Below, piece after piece: positions 22,432 through 33,500 of a DNA stretch of 64,000 nt. The notes beneath the pieces are model-generated. The model made no database searches, had not been told where the DNA came from, and saw nothing but the letters and a program-made list of their open reading frames with translations. A program made the translations under genes and the position numbers. The DNA comes from Pleodorina starrii (taxonomy: Eukaryota > Chlorophyta > Chlorophyceae > Chlamydomonadales > Volvocaceae): NCBI GenBank assembly GCA_030267565.1, contig BRXU01000001.1, positions 5,580,001-5,644,000 on the forward strand, written 5' to 3'. Each line of letters starts with the position of its first letter. Position 1 is the first letter of the stretch.

Positions 22432-24530
22432 GCAGCTGAGGCAGCCGGATACGAGGGACAGCCGTTGCACATAGCAGCGGCCGTCGGCCATGTCGAGGTG
22501 CGATGTGTTGGGCAAACCGCCCCCGTGGACGGCAGCCATGCCCCCCATTCGCCCCATCAGCCTGACAGCTTCCCTGCTCCTCCTCACAAACCACACGTGC
22601 AGCTTAATGCTGCCCCAAACCCAACCCGCCTCTCCATTCCTTCGCTGCGGTACCCGGCTTTTTCTTGACCCGGCTCTCCATTTCCCTCCACTTCTCGTGC
22701 CGGCCTGCAGCGTGTTTCGGAGCTGGTCAACGGCCGGTCCAGCTTGGGGATCACCCCGTTGATTTTGGCGGCGGAGAAGGACGCGGCGGATGCGGTCAGG
22801 TACCTGCTCTCCGTGGGTGAGTGGCTGGTTGGAATCCGGGTGGGGGTCCGGCGGGGGGGAGGCGGCGGGTGTTGGGGTATCGGGTGTGTTCGGTTGAGCT
22901 TGGAGAGGAGGGCATGCGTGCAGTAGTGCCTGAACGGGGTCTCCTTGGCCCACGGAGAGCGGTACCGGTCCTGGAGATGACGATGAGACCGCACCCCGCA
23001 ACCCGCAGGCGCTGATCCCTGGCTGGGCGACCACGAGGGCCGCATCCCGGCCCACCACGCGGCCAAGGCGGGGGCCATCCGGGCGCTGCAGATGGGGGCT
23101 GAGGGGCGCAGGGGCCGGTGGACCGGGGCTGGGACAGGGAAGGGCAGGGAGGACTTCAGGGGCCGGTCCAGGGAGGGGGTGCGTGGGGGAGCCGGACTCC
23201 CCGGCCCTTCCCCACCTACCGCAGCCTCCCAGCCCACACCAGCCACCAGGGCTGTCACTGTCGCTATGGCGGGCACCAACCACTCCCTCACCCCTTGCCT
23301 CCCTCCCGCCCTCCCTCGCGAAGTGAAGCGCCTCTCCCCCGTCGGTCGGTCCCCCCCGTCACGCCCCGCCGATGCCACCCAAGGCTCCTGTCGCCCCGGC
23401 GTCTCCCTCGTTATCCCCCTGCCCCCTCTACATCTCTGGCCGCAAGGTTCGTCTACGCCACGTGGGCCAACCGCCAGTCCGCCATGATGGTGCTCATCGG
23501 CTTGGACGCAAACTTCATCACCAGATCGGCCGGTGGCGGCAACGGCGGCGGCAGCAATGGCGGCGGCAGCAACAGCGGTGGCTGCAGCGGTGACTGCATC
23601 ATCATCGCCGTTCTCGTCCCAAGGTGTGCAGATGTCGTCCGCGCCGGCATCGCCGTCTCCGGAGAAGGCGGCAGTGGTTGGGTCCACGGCGATATGCGGC
23701 GCCAGCGTCGCGCCGGCGTCGAGCATCGGCGTAGGGGCAACGGCGAGCCTTCTTCCAGCGGCTGCCGCCGTGTCCGCGACCACCACCGCCGCCGCTCCAC
23801 GAACCCTTGTGGCCGCCAGCACCAGCACCACCAACGCCGCCGCGATGGAGGGAATGCCCTTTGGCGATTTACACGCGTCAGACTCGCCCGGGAAGGCGGC
23901 GGCGGCGGGTTTGGCGTCGCCGCTGCCGCGGCAGAGGGCTCAGACGCCTTCGGATGGCGGCGGTAGCCGTGGCAGCGGCAGCGGTAGCGGTAGCGAGGCA
24001 GGCGCGACCCATGGGTCCTTCCCACAAGGCCACATGACCCCCGAGGAGCTGCAGCGGCGGAAGGCCAGGGAGGAGAAGCGCGCTCAGCGGCGGCTGATGT
24101 TCAGTCCAGACGGGGAGGTGCTCAAGTCGTCGCCAACGCCGCCGCGGCGGCCTGCCGTGGTACCCCAGATCAGCGCCTGGCGCCAGGAGACTTTGGCTCC
24201 GCTGCTGTGGCAGCGGCTCCGGAACCGCCGCCGGTGCCTGCGGCTGACCCGGCGTCAGCGGTGGCGTATGTGGCGGCAAGCGCAGGTGACGTCTGACGTG
24301 CCGCCGCCGCTTCCCAGTCGTCCGACGAGATGGGACGCCAGCAATGCCGCTGCCGCTGGTGGTGCTGGCGGCGGCGGCGTCGCCGCGGAGCGCTTGGCGT
24401 CGGACTTGGCGGCGGCGTCGGACTTGGCGGCGGCGGCGGCGGCAGTCATGCAGGAATTTGCTGACGCCTTGGCCGCTGCACGTAGCCGGGCGTCCGCCGC
24501 TACCGCACTGCGCAGCGACCCGGGCGGCGC

Positions 24531-24568
<38 letters not shown>

Positions 24569-25940
24569 AGGCTGAGGCTGAAGCTGAGGCTGAAGCTGCT
24601 GACGCTGCACCGGGCGCGGCAGCGGCGGTCGGCGCCTCCCAGCCCTTCCTTCCGCCACCCCCACCGCCCCCGGCACCACCGCCACCGCCAATGCACGACG
24701 GGGCATCCATTCTTCAGCAGCAGCAGACGGGCGACGAGCGCACCCGGCTGGACGAGGCAACGCGTTTCGGCGGCGTCCTGCAGCGGCCGGGGCTGCTGGC
24801 GGCGCATCCGGGCAGCTGGGAGGGGCTGCTGATGCGGGCGGAGGAGGAGAGGGCGAGGAGTCATGGGGGCCTAGAAGCTTCGGCTGCTGTCGAGGTGGGG
24901 CAGGGTGAGGTTGGTTTGGCGCCCAGCGGCGCGGTTCGGTTGAGCGCCGGGGGCGGGGCGGGGCGGGACGGGGCGGGGGGTTGGGGGACCAGCACGATTG
25001 CACGGGAGTGGGTAAGGGCGGCTGGCGACTGGGCGGGGCGGGGCGGGGCGGGGCTGGTTCACCTACCATCCAACCAAATCCCATCGCCCTCTGATTGCCC
25101 GACGATGATCGCCCTCCGCCTTCCCGCCCTACACTTGATCGACCGCAAATCTTTCCTCCCTCCCTCCCTCCCTCCCTCCCTCCTCGTCCCGCGCCCTCGC
25201 CCCGCGCCTCTCCCGCAGACCGCACAACTCGCGCTGATGGGCCTGGCGTCGCTGAAGGGGCAGGAGATGCCGATGCAGCTCTTTGGATTGCCGTACTGCA
25301 TCATGACCGACCGGCGTGGTGCTGTACCGGGAGCTCTCGGTAAGACTGCCGTACGCACGCCGTACATACATACATACATACATACATACATACATACATA
25401 CATACATACATACATACATACATACATACATACATACATACACAGACGTGGCCTCTCGCGCCGCAGCTTTAGGAATCATGGGCCCAGTGCCCCTCCGCCA
25501 CATTCCAGTCCACTCCACTCCACTCCACTCTGTTCCTCGGGAGGGCCCACCGTGCTGTCGCCTCGTCCACAGCGCCCCCCAGCTGCACCCGGGACCCCCC
25601 CTGGACCCCCCTGGAACCCCTCCACGCCCCCGCCGCCTCCCACGCCCGCAGTGACTCATTCATCTATAAAGGAGCAGATCACTCCCTGAACTCCCCACTC
25701 CCTGAACCCCCCACTCCCTGAACTCCCACTCCCTGAACTCCCACTCCCGCCGCCGCTCCCGCCTGTAGGAAGTTGGATGCGCGGGAGCTCCGGCCCCGCC
25801 CCTCCCACCCCTGGTGGCTGCCAACCTGCTGTTGCGCTGGCTGCACTTCGTCCCGCGGTTCTGGCTGCTGGTGCCTGAGGAGGGCTGGCTGGGCGCCAAC
25901 GTGGCGCGGCAGAGGACAGCAGCGGCAGAGGACAGCAGCA

Positions 25941-25977
<37 letters not shown>

Positions 25978-27615
25978 CGCCTTGGGGGCCGTCCTCCCGG
26001 CGGACGCTGAGTCACCATCCGCCCGGCGGCAACCAAGTGGACGTGCAGGGCCCCGAGGCCGCGGCCCTGCTGCTGGTGCTGCTGCTCGCGCAGCCCGCAG
26101 TGGTCAGGAAGCAGATGGATGCGTTGTTTCAGCTGCAGGACGGCGACGACGGGGCCGCGGCGGCGCCCGGTGCCGCGTCGTCCGCGGCGGCGCCCGATGC
26201 GGCCACCGCAGCGGCGGCGGAGGCGACGGCGGTGGCGAGCTCGGGAGCCAAGGGCAAGAAGGTGAAGCGGGAGGGACGGGGCGGTGGGGGTGGAGGTGGG
26301 GTACGGTGCTGGTGGGGGTGGGGGTGCGGCGGCGGCGGCGGGTTGAGGAGGTATTGGGGGCTTTTACTGATGACCTCGGTGTCGGGCGAGAGTAAGGGCT
26401 GTTGTGGTTTGGGTTTTGAGTCTAGCGAGGGTTTCGCGCGTGAGGGGCTCAAAGAGCAGGGGCAGGAGCAGGGGGGCCCAGTCGGCTTGGCGAGGAGCTA
26501 CCGGCCTCGCTGCCGCCTGGTCTCCGGCAAAGCCTGGCTTGTCTTGGTCCGACTGTCTGTCTAGGACTGCAGCACCGTGGCCCCGGGGGGGATGCCCCAT
26601 CTCCATCCCCTTATCCAGCTCCATCCCACCTGTCGCATGGGGCCATTCGTGTGCGTCTCCAGGCGCGGCTCTCGTCGCGGCGCTGCCCCCCCCCAATGCA
26701 CCCACAGCCCTGCGGCCTGCTACCCTCTTCCCTCATGACCTCATCCCCATCCCAACCCCCCTGGCTCGCCGCGTCTCGCCGGGCCGGGCCCACGCGCTGG
26801 CGGCAGCGGTGGGAGCCGTCTGCGGGGGCGGTCGGTCGGGGTCGCGATCGTCGGGATGTGGGTCGGCGGCGGCGGCAGCTCGTGGAGAGGAGGAGGTTTC
26901 GGAGCAGCAGCTGCGTCTGCGGCTGTCGGTGCACCGGGGCCACCTCCGTCATGCTCTGTACGACATGGTGGATGTGCCGACCGGCCGCAGCGCAGAGCCG
27001 CAGCGGGTCACAATCACGGCGACCAGCAAGTGCGTGAGATTGAGATTGAGATGGGGGGGGGAGGGGGCCCGGGCAGGCAGGCCGGGCAGGTGGGCGGGCA
27101 GGCGTGTGGGCGGGCAGGCGGGCGTGTGGGCGGGCAGGCGGGCGGGCATGTGGGCTGCGTTTGCTTTCCGCGCAGTTCTAGGTGCAGGCCCAGACGCAGC
27201 AGCGCGGTCGGATCATGGGGTCGCGCTGGGGTGCAACACACACACACACACACACACACACGCGTGTCCACCCAGTCACCCCTCCCATACGCGCCCGCCG
27301 TCCGGCCTTGACCTGCCTCGACCTGCCTCGACCTGCCCGCCGCCCCCCGCTGCGGCTATCGTCTGTATCGCTCCCGCCCCCAGGCTTTCCCAACAGACCA
27401 AGCTCGTCCGGAAGGCTCTAGTGGAGCAGCAGGCCCGCGTGTTTGAGCTCCGAGCGCAAGGCGTGGAGGGCTTGCAGCGGGCACTGCGGCGGGTGCAGCA
27501 GGTACGCAACGGAGCGTGGGTTGGTTGGTGGGTTGGTTGGTTGGTTGCTGTTGCGCGTACCCTGGGATGCCCGAGCGACCGGCAGACGGCTCGGTGCGGG
27601 GACGGGGATGGTCGC

Positions 27616-27651
<36 letters not shown>

Positions 27652-27957
27652 ATGGAAGGAAGTAGGCAGAAGGTAGGAAGGTATGAAGGTACGGTATCCG
27701 TGGGACCGGAGGGCCGCGTCCCGGGCAGCTGCACATCTGCACCGGTAAAGTGCGTTGGCTGCGTATTCTGGATGGGCCCGTACGGTAGTTGTGCCTTGTC
27801 GCTGTCCTGCTAATTTGCTGCCTTGTGGGCCGTTTTGTCCGGGTTCCGTCGTTCGCCTCCCCAGGCGCCGCTGCCTCCCGCCCCGCCGCCCATCGCTGCG
27901 GTTTTGCCCTTTGATAATTGCCGTCGTCCTCCGTCGTCCTCCGTCGTCCTGCGGTGA
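22432..27957 (+). CDS. Ankyrin-repeat protein, unit 0 copy (splice acceptor lost)
   Basis: Exons 22432-22497 (PLHIAAAVGHVEV), 22711-22816 (GITPLILAAEKD), 23009 to about 23120 (GADPWLGDHEGRIPAHHAAK) and 23447 onward (ANRQSAMMVLIGLDANF) give about four ankyrin repeats in phase. A long Ala/Gly/Pro/Gln-rich exon runs to 24894, then 25219-25339 (LFGLPYCIMTDRR). The B' exons encode LLLRWLHFVPRFWLLV, LLLVLLLAQPAVVRKQM, LRLRLSVHRGHLRHALYDM and KLVRKALVEQQARVFELR, with a stop at 27955-27957. The VHRGHL segment faintly recalls the start of a HECT domain, but no catalytic Cys region is seen. In this copy a 7-bp deletion at 26780/26781 removes the CAG acceptor used by the other copies. Start exon and some B' joins are unresolved. 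Ankyrin repeats usually bind partner proteins; the role is unknown. Confidence 0.5.
25363..25442. repeat. TACA microsatellite, about 20 units
   Basis: Pure TACA array at the A/B' boundary of unit 0. The same site has about 9-10 units at 29309-29346 and a short array interrupted by TACG at 40299-40328 and 51287-51316. One breakpoint of the 7-kb deletion in unit 1 falls at the start of this array. Confidence 0.9.
27237..27262. repeat. CA dinucleotide microsatellite in an intron of the ankyrin gene
   Basis: A CACACA run that varies between units (near 31152, 42133 and 53119). It is longest in unit 3. Useful as a length marker to tell the copies apart. Confidence 0.85.
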
Positions 27958-28132
27958 CTAACAAGCCCGCCACGAATCTGTCTGTGAGCCCCACCGGTCG
28001 TTCGCGCGTTAGTCCGCCTTCGACATAAACGCACATGCCGTATTCGCAGCCGCTGATCATGAGGTACACCCACCCACACCCACACCCACACATACCGTAA
28101 ATACACATACCCACCCACACCTACACCCACAC

Positions 28133-29594
28133 TGCAGGGCCGGGACGTGTGCTCGATGGGAAGGGCCAGCTATGCGCTCAAGTTCATGCAGGCAGCGGCG
28201 GAGGCGGCAGCGGCGGCAGCGGCGGAGGCGGCAGCGGAGGCGGGCCGGCTCTTCAGGAGCTGTGTTACGTGTTGGTGGTGGTGGAGTGCGAGCAGGGCCG
28301 GCCGTACACTGGGCAGCCCAGTACACTGAAACCGCAGCGCCGGTCGCAAAGGGCGCAAATGACGTGTCGCGTCGCGTCGCTGGGTGGGTGGGTGGCTGGG
28401 TGGCTGGGTGGGCGTCCAGACCGGCCGCTGCAGGCTTTCTGTTCGGGGCAGGGAAGGACGGAGGGACGGAGACAGTTTTGGCCGAGGTCGCCGTCGCCGT
28501 CGGTTTGGGTTCCATAGCCGACAGCGAGGTCGCAGGCGAGGCACCGCCAGAGGCGAGAAACCAGCTGTAGACTGATCCGCGCGGGCTGTGTTGGCGCGTC
28601 CGGGATGTTTGACGAGGGCGGGGGGCGATTACGGCAGCTGCGGCAGAGGCAGTGGTGCGGTGCAGCTGCGTGTGTGTGTGTGTGTATATGTGTGTATGGC
28701 ACGTGCCGCGCCTACGGTACGGTCGTCTGATCGGTGGCGTCTGCAGTGTGTGTGTCAGCACGCACCGCCCAACGGGCCCAGTCTGGCTGGGGTCCAGCAA
28801 GGCAACCTGACTCGTCCGGTGGAACGGCATCTTCAGCGCTCAGGCGTCGGTCCTTGGGACCGATTGCCGGTCAGTGTGAAAAGCGATCGGCAGTGACGGA
28901 CGGACGGACGGATGGACGGACGGACCCGCACAATGTGTTGAGGGGGCGGTTGCTCAGCGCCGTCTACCGGGTATGGGTGAGCGCGCACGCAAAGAGGAAG
29001 CGGCAGCGCAGGCGTCAGGATTTCATTACGTGTGTTGATGTTTGCTGTGCATGTGTGGTGTGGAGTCATGTGGTGTTCGTCCGGGCCCCCACTCCCCGGA
29101 TAGCCCCCAATCCCGAGGGCCGTTTGAAGCTTTTTCGATGGCCTCGATACGCATTAATGGGTTTGACAAACATTAGTTTGTAGGTGCGTGGGGAGCATGC
29201 GGAACACGCCGGATGCCCGTTGGCTGTGTACGGCCCTGCCGTACGCATCAACGACTTTCTAACCGTATCCGCTCCTGGAAAATACAAATACACGCGAGTA
29301 CACGCCGTACATACATACATACATACATACATACATACATACATACACAGACGTGGCCTCTCGCGCCGCAGCTTTAGGAATCATGGGCCCAGTGCCCCTC
29401 CGCCACATTCCAGTCCACTCCACTCCACTCCACTCTGTTCCTCGGGAGGGCCCACCGTGCTGTCGCCTCGTCCACAGCGCCCCCCAGCTGCACCCGGGAC
29501 CCCCCCTGGACCCCCCTGGAACCCCTCCACGCCCCCGCCGCCTCCCACGCCCGCAGTGACTCATTCATCTATAAAGGAGCAGATCACTCCCTGA
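28133..29594 (+). pseudogene. 3' part of segment-D gene fused to segment B' by deletion, unit 1
   Basis: Carries the same exon-like pieces as the intact D copies: LQELCYVLVVVECEQG, RPVERHLQRSGVGPWD and the exon from 29184 with GCPLAVYGPAVRINDFL. At 29303 the frame leaves D and runs through the TACA array as a Tyr-Ile-His-Thr repeat, then intron-like DNA of B', to a stop at 29592-29594. The native C-terminal coding in segment C is missing, so this is a chimera created by the deletion. Confidence 0.6.
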
Positions 29595-29845
29595 ACCCCC
29601 CACTCCCTGAACCCCCCACTCCCTGAACTCCCACTCCCTGAACTCCCACTCCCGCCGCCGCTCCCGCCTGTAGGAAGTTGGATGCGCGGGAGCTCCGGCC
29701 CCGCCCCTCCCACCCCTGGTGGCTGCCAACCTGCTGTTGCGCTGGCTGCACTTCGTCCCGCGGTTCTGGCTGCTGGTGCCTGAGGAGGGCTGGCTGGGCG
29801 CCAACGTGGCGCGGCAGAGGACAGCAGCGGCAGAGGACAGCAGCA

Positions 29846-29885
<40 letters not shown>

Positions 29886-31529
29886 CGCCTTGGGGGCCGT
29901 CCTCCCGGCGGACGCTGAGTCACCATCCGCCCGGCGGCAACCAAGTGGACGTGCAGGGCCCCGAGGCCGCGGCCCTGCTGCTGGTGCTGCTGCTCGCGCA
30001 GCCCGCAGTGGTCAGGAAGCAGATGGATGCGTTGTTTCAGCTGCAGGACGGCGACGACGGGGCCGCGGCGGCGCCCGGTGCCGCGTCGTCCGCGGCGGCG
30101 CCCGATGCGGCCACCGCAGCGGCGGCGGAGGCGACGGCGGTGGCGAGCTCGGGAGCCAAGGGCAAGAAGGTGAAGCGGGAGGGACGGGGCGGTGGGGGTG
30201 GGGGTGGGGGACGGTGCTGGTGGGGGTGGGGGTGCGGCGGCGGCGGCGGGTTGAGGAGGTAATGGGGGCTTTTACTGATGACCTCGGTGTCGGGCGAGAG
30301 TAAGGGCTGTTGTGGTTTGGGTTTTGAGTCTAGCGAGGGTTTCGCGCGTGAGGGGCTCAAAGAGCAGGGGCAGGAGCAGGGGGGCCCAGTCGGCTTGGCG
30401 AGGAGCTACCGGCCTCGCTGCCGCCTGGTCTCCGGCAAAGCCTGGCTTGTCTTGGTCCGACTGTCTGTCTAGGACTGCAGCACCGTGGCCCCGGGGGGGA
30501 TGCCCCATCTCCATCCCCTTATCCAGCTCCATCCCACCTGTCGCATGGGGCCATTCGTGTGCGTCTCCAGGCGCGGCTCTCGTCGCGGCGCTGCCCCCCC
30601 CCCAATGCACCCACAGCCCTGCGGCCTGCTACCCTCTTCCCTCATGACCTCATCCCCATCCCAACCCCCCTGGCTCGCCGCGTCTCGCCCCGCGCAGGGC
30701 CGGGCCCACGCGCTGGCGGCAGCGGTGGGAGCCGTCTGCGGGGGCGGTCGGTCGGGGTCGCGATCGTCGGGATGTGGGTCGGCGGCGGCGGCAGCTCGTG
30801 GAGAGGAGGAGGTTTCGGAGCAGCAGCTGCGTCTGCGGCTGTCGGTGCACCGGGGCCACCTCCGTCATGCTCTGTACGACATGGTGGATGTGCCGACCGG
30901 CCGCAGCGCAGAGCCGCAGCGGGTCACAATCACGGCGACCAGCAAGTGCGTGAGATTGAGATTGAGATGGGGGGGGGAGGGGGCCCGGGCAGGCAGGCCG
31001 GGCAGGTGGGCGGGCAGGCGTGTGGGCGGGCAGGCGGGCGTGTGGGCGGGCAGGCGGGCGGGCATGTGGGCTGCGTTTGCTTTCCGCGCAGTTCTAGGTG
31101 CAGGCCCAGACGCAGCAGCGCGGTCGGATCATGGGGTCGCGCTGGGGTGCAACACACACACACACACACACACACGCGTGTCCACCCAGTCACCCCTCCC
31201 ATACGCGCCCGCCGTCCGGCCTTGACCTGCCTCGACCTGCCTCGACCTGCCCGCCGCCCCCCGCTGCGGCTATCGTCTGTATCGCTCCCGCCCCCAGGCT
31301 TTCCCAACAGACCAAGCTCGTCCGGAAGGCTCTAGTGGAGCAGCAGGCCCGCGTGTTTGAGCTCCGAGCGCAAGGCGTGGAGGGCTTGCAGCGGGCACTG
31401 CGGCGGGTGCAGCAGGTACGCAACGGAGCGTGGGTTGGTTGGTGGGTTGGTTGGTTGGTTGCTGTTGCGCGTACCCTGGGATGCCCGAGCGACCGGCAGA
31501 CGGCTCGGTGCGGGGACGGGGATGGTCGC

Positions 31530-31569
<40 letters not shown>

Positions 31570-31875
31570 ATGGAAGGAAGTAGGCAGAAGGTAGGAAGGT
31601 ATGAAGGTACGGTATCCGTGGGACCGGAGGGCCGCGTCCCGGGCAGCTGCACATCTGCACCGGTAAAGTGCGTTGGCTGCGTATTCTGGATGGGCCCGTA
31701 CGGTAGTTGTGCCTTGTCGCTGTCCTGCTAATTTGCTGCCTTGTGGGCCGTTTTGTCCGGGTTCCGTCGTTCGCCTCCCCAGGCGCCGCTGCCTCCCGCC
31801 CCGCCGCCCATCGCTGCGGTTTTGCCCTTTGATAATTGCCGTCGTCCTCCGTCGTCCTCCGTCGTCCTGCGGTGA
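29304..31875 (+). pseudogene. Ankyrin gene 3' half without its ankyrin exons, unit 1
   Basis: Only the B' exons are present, up to the stop at 31873-31875. Segment A, with the ankyrin repeats, divergent promoter and long linker exon, is deleted. The CAG acceptor at 30695-30697 that unit 0 lost is intact here. Without a promoter or start it should not make the normal protein. Confidence 0.6.
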
Positions 31876-32050
31876 CTAACAAGCCCGCCACGAATCTGTC
31901 TGTGAGCCCCACCGGTCGTTCGCGCGTTAGTCCGCCTTCGACATAAACGCACATGCCGTATTCGCAGCCGCTGATCATGAGGTACACCCACCCACACCCA
32001 CACCCACACATACCGTAAATACACATACCCACCCACACCTACACCCACAC

Positions 32051-33500
32051 TGCAGGGCCGGGACGTGTGCTCGATGGGAAGGGCCAGCTATGCGCTCAAG
32101 TTCATGCAGGCAGCGGCGGAGGCGGCAGCGGCGGCAGCGGCGGAGGCGGCAGCGGAGGCGGGCCGGCTCTTCAGGAGCTGTGTTACGTGTTGGTGGTGGT
32201 GGAGTGCGAGCAGGGCCGGCCGTACACTGGGCAGCCCAGTACACTGAAACCGCAGCGCCGGTCGCAAAGGGCGCAAATGACGTGTCGCGTCGCGTCGCTG
32301 GGTGGGTGGGTGGCTGGGTGGCTGGGTGGGCGTCCAGACCGGCCGCTGCAGGCTTTCTGTTCGGGGCAGGGAAGGACGGAGGGACGGAGACAGTTTTGGC
32401 CGAGGTCGCCGTCGCCGTCGGTTTGGGTTCCATAGCCGACAGCGAGGTCGCAGGCGAGGCACCGCCAGAGGCGAGAAACCAGCTGTAGACTGATCCGCGC
32501 GGGCTGTGTTGGCGCGTCCGGGATGTTTGACGAGGGCGGGGGGCGATTACGGCAGCTGCGGCAGAGGCAGTGGTGCGGTGCAGCTGCGTGTGTGTGTGTG
32601 TGTATATGTGTGTATGGCACGTGCCGCGCCTACGGTACGGTCGTCTGATCGGTGGCGTCTGCAGTGTGTGTGTCAGCACGCACCGCCCAACGGGCCCAGT
32701 CTGGCTGGGGTCCAGCAAGGCAACCTGACTCGTCCGGTGGAACGGCATCTTCAGCGCTCAGGCGTCGGTCCTTGGGACCGATTGCCGGTCAGTGTGAAAA
32801 GCGATCGGCAGTGACGGACGGACGGACGGATGGACGGACGGACCCGCACAATCTGTTGAGGGGGCGGTTGCACAGCGCCGTCTACCGGGTATGGGTGAGC
32901 GCGCACGCAAAGAGGAAGAGGCAGCGCAGGCGTCAGGATTTCATTACGTGTGTTGATGTTTGCTGTGCATGTGTGGTGTGGAGTCATGTGGTGTTCGTCC
33001 GGGCCCCCACTCCCCGGATAGCCCCCAATCCCGAGGGCCGTTTGAAGCTTTTTCGATGGCCTCGATACGCATTAATGGGTTTGACAAACATTAGTTTGTA
33101 GGTGCGTGGGGAGCATGCGGAACACGCCGGATGCCCGTTGGCTGTGTACGGCCCTGCCGTACGCATCAACGACTTTCTAACCGTATCCGCTCCTGGAAAA
33201 TACAAATACACGCGAGTACACAGAAATCCTGCAGGAGGTTGTTGGCAACGCTGCGCTTCCAGTTCCGGTCAAGGGCGCCTGACGCGCCCGGACGCGGAGG
33301 GCACACCCCCCAGCACTGACCGCCGCAAGTCGACCCATCTGCCCTGCCCGCCGTCTCCGTCCCCCCGCTGCGGTATCGTCTTTGTATCCCCTGCCCGCCG
33401 GTACCGATCGGGTGCCGAGACGGAAAGGACGCATAACCCGTATTGCACACATCCAGCAACGCTGAAAAATGCAAGCATACGGCAACTTCATGACATTTGA
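32051..33500 (+). CDS. 3' end of an unknown gene (segment D into C), unit 2
   Basis: Exon-like stretches include a Gly-rich piece ending LQELCYVLVVVECEQG, then RPVERHLQRSGVGPWD, then LLRGRLHSAVYRVW ending at a GTGAGC donor near 32897. A last exon begins after a TAG acceptor at 33099-33101 and runs 132 codons to the TGA at 33498-33500 (GCPLAVYGPAVRINDFL early, HPATLKNASIRQLHDI at the end). No domain is recognised. Its 5' part is not in the window: D always starts abruptly after the CCCACAC tract of a B' segment, so this copy lacks its own promoter. Exons are not phase-checked throughout. Confidence 0.35.

Larger units (their letters stand above)
21312..28132. repeat. Duplicated block, unit 0 (left-truncated: A and B')
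   Basis: Segment A is 21312-25358 and B' is 25359-28132. It lacks segments D and C on its left, where the telomere-type tract lies. It carries 393 bp (about 21508-21900) missing from the other A copies, a long TACA array, and a 7-bp deletion between 26780 and 26781. Other positions agree almost base for base with units 2 and 3. Confidence 0.9.
28133..32050. repeat. Duplicated block, unit 1 (internal deletion: D joined to B')
   Basis: Segment D is 28133-29303 and B' is 29304-32050. C and A (about 7.1 kb) are missing. The join is at GAGTACAC|GCCGTACATAC, where the two parent sequences share CAC at the breakpoint. Confidence 0.9.
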
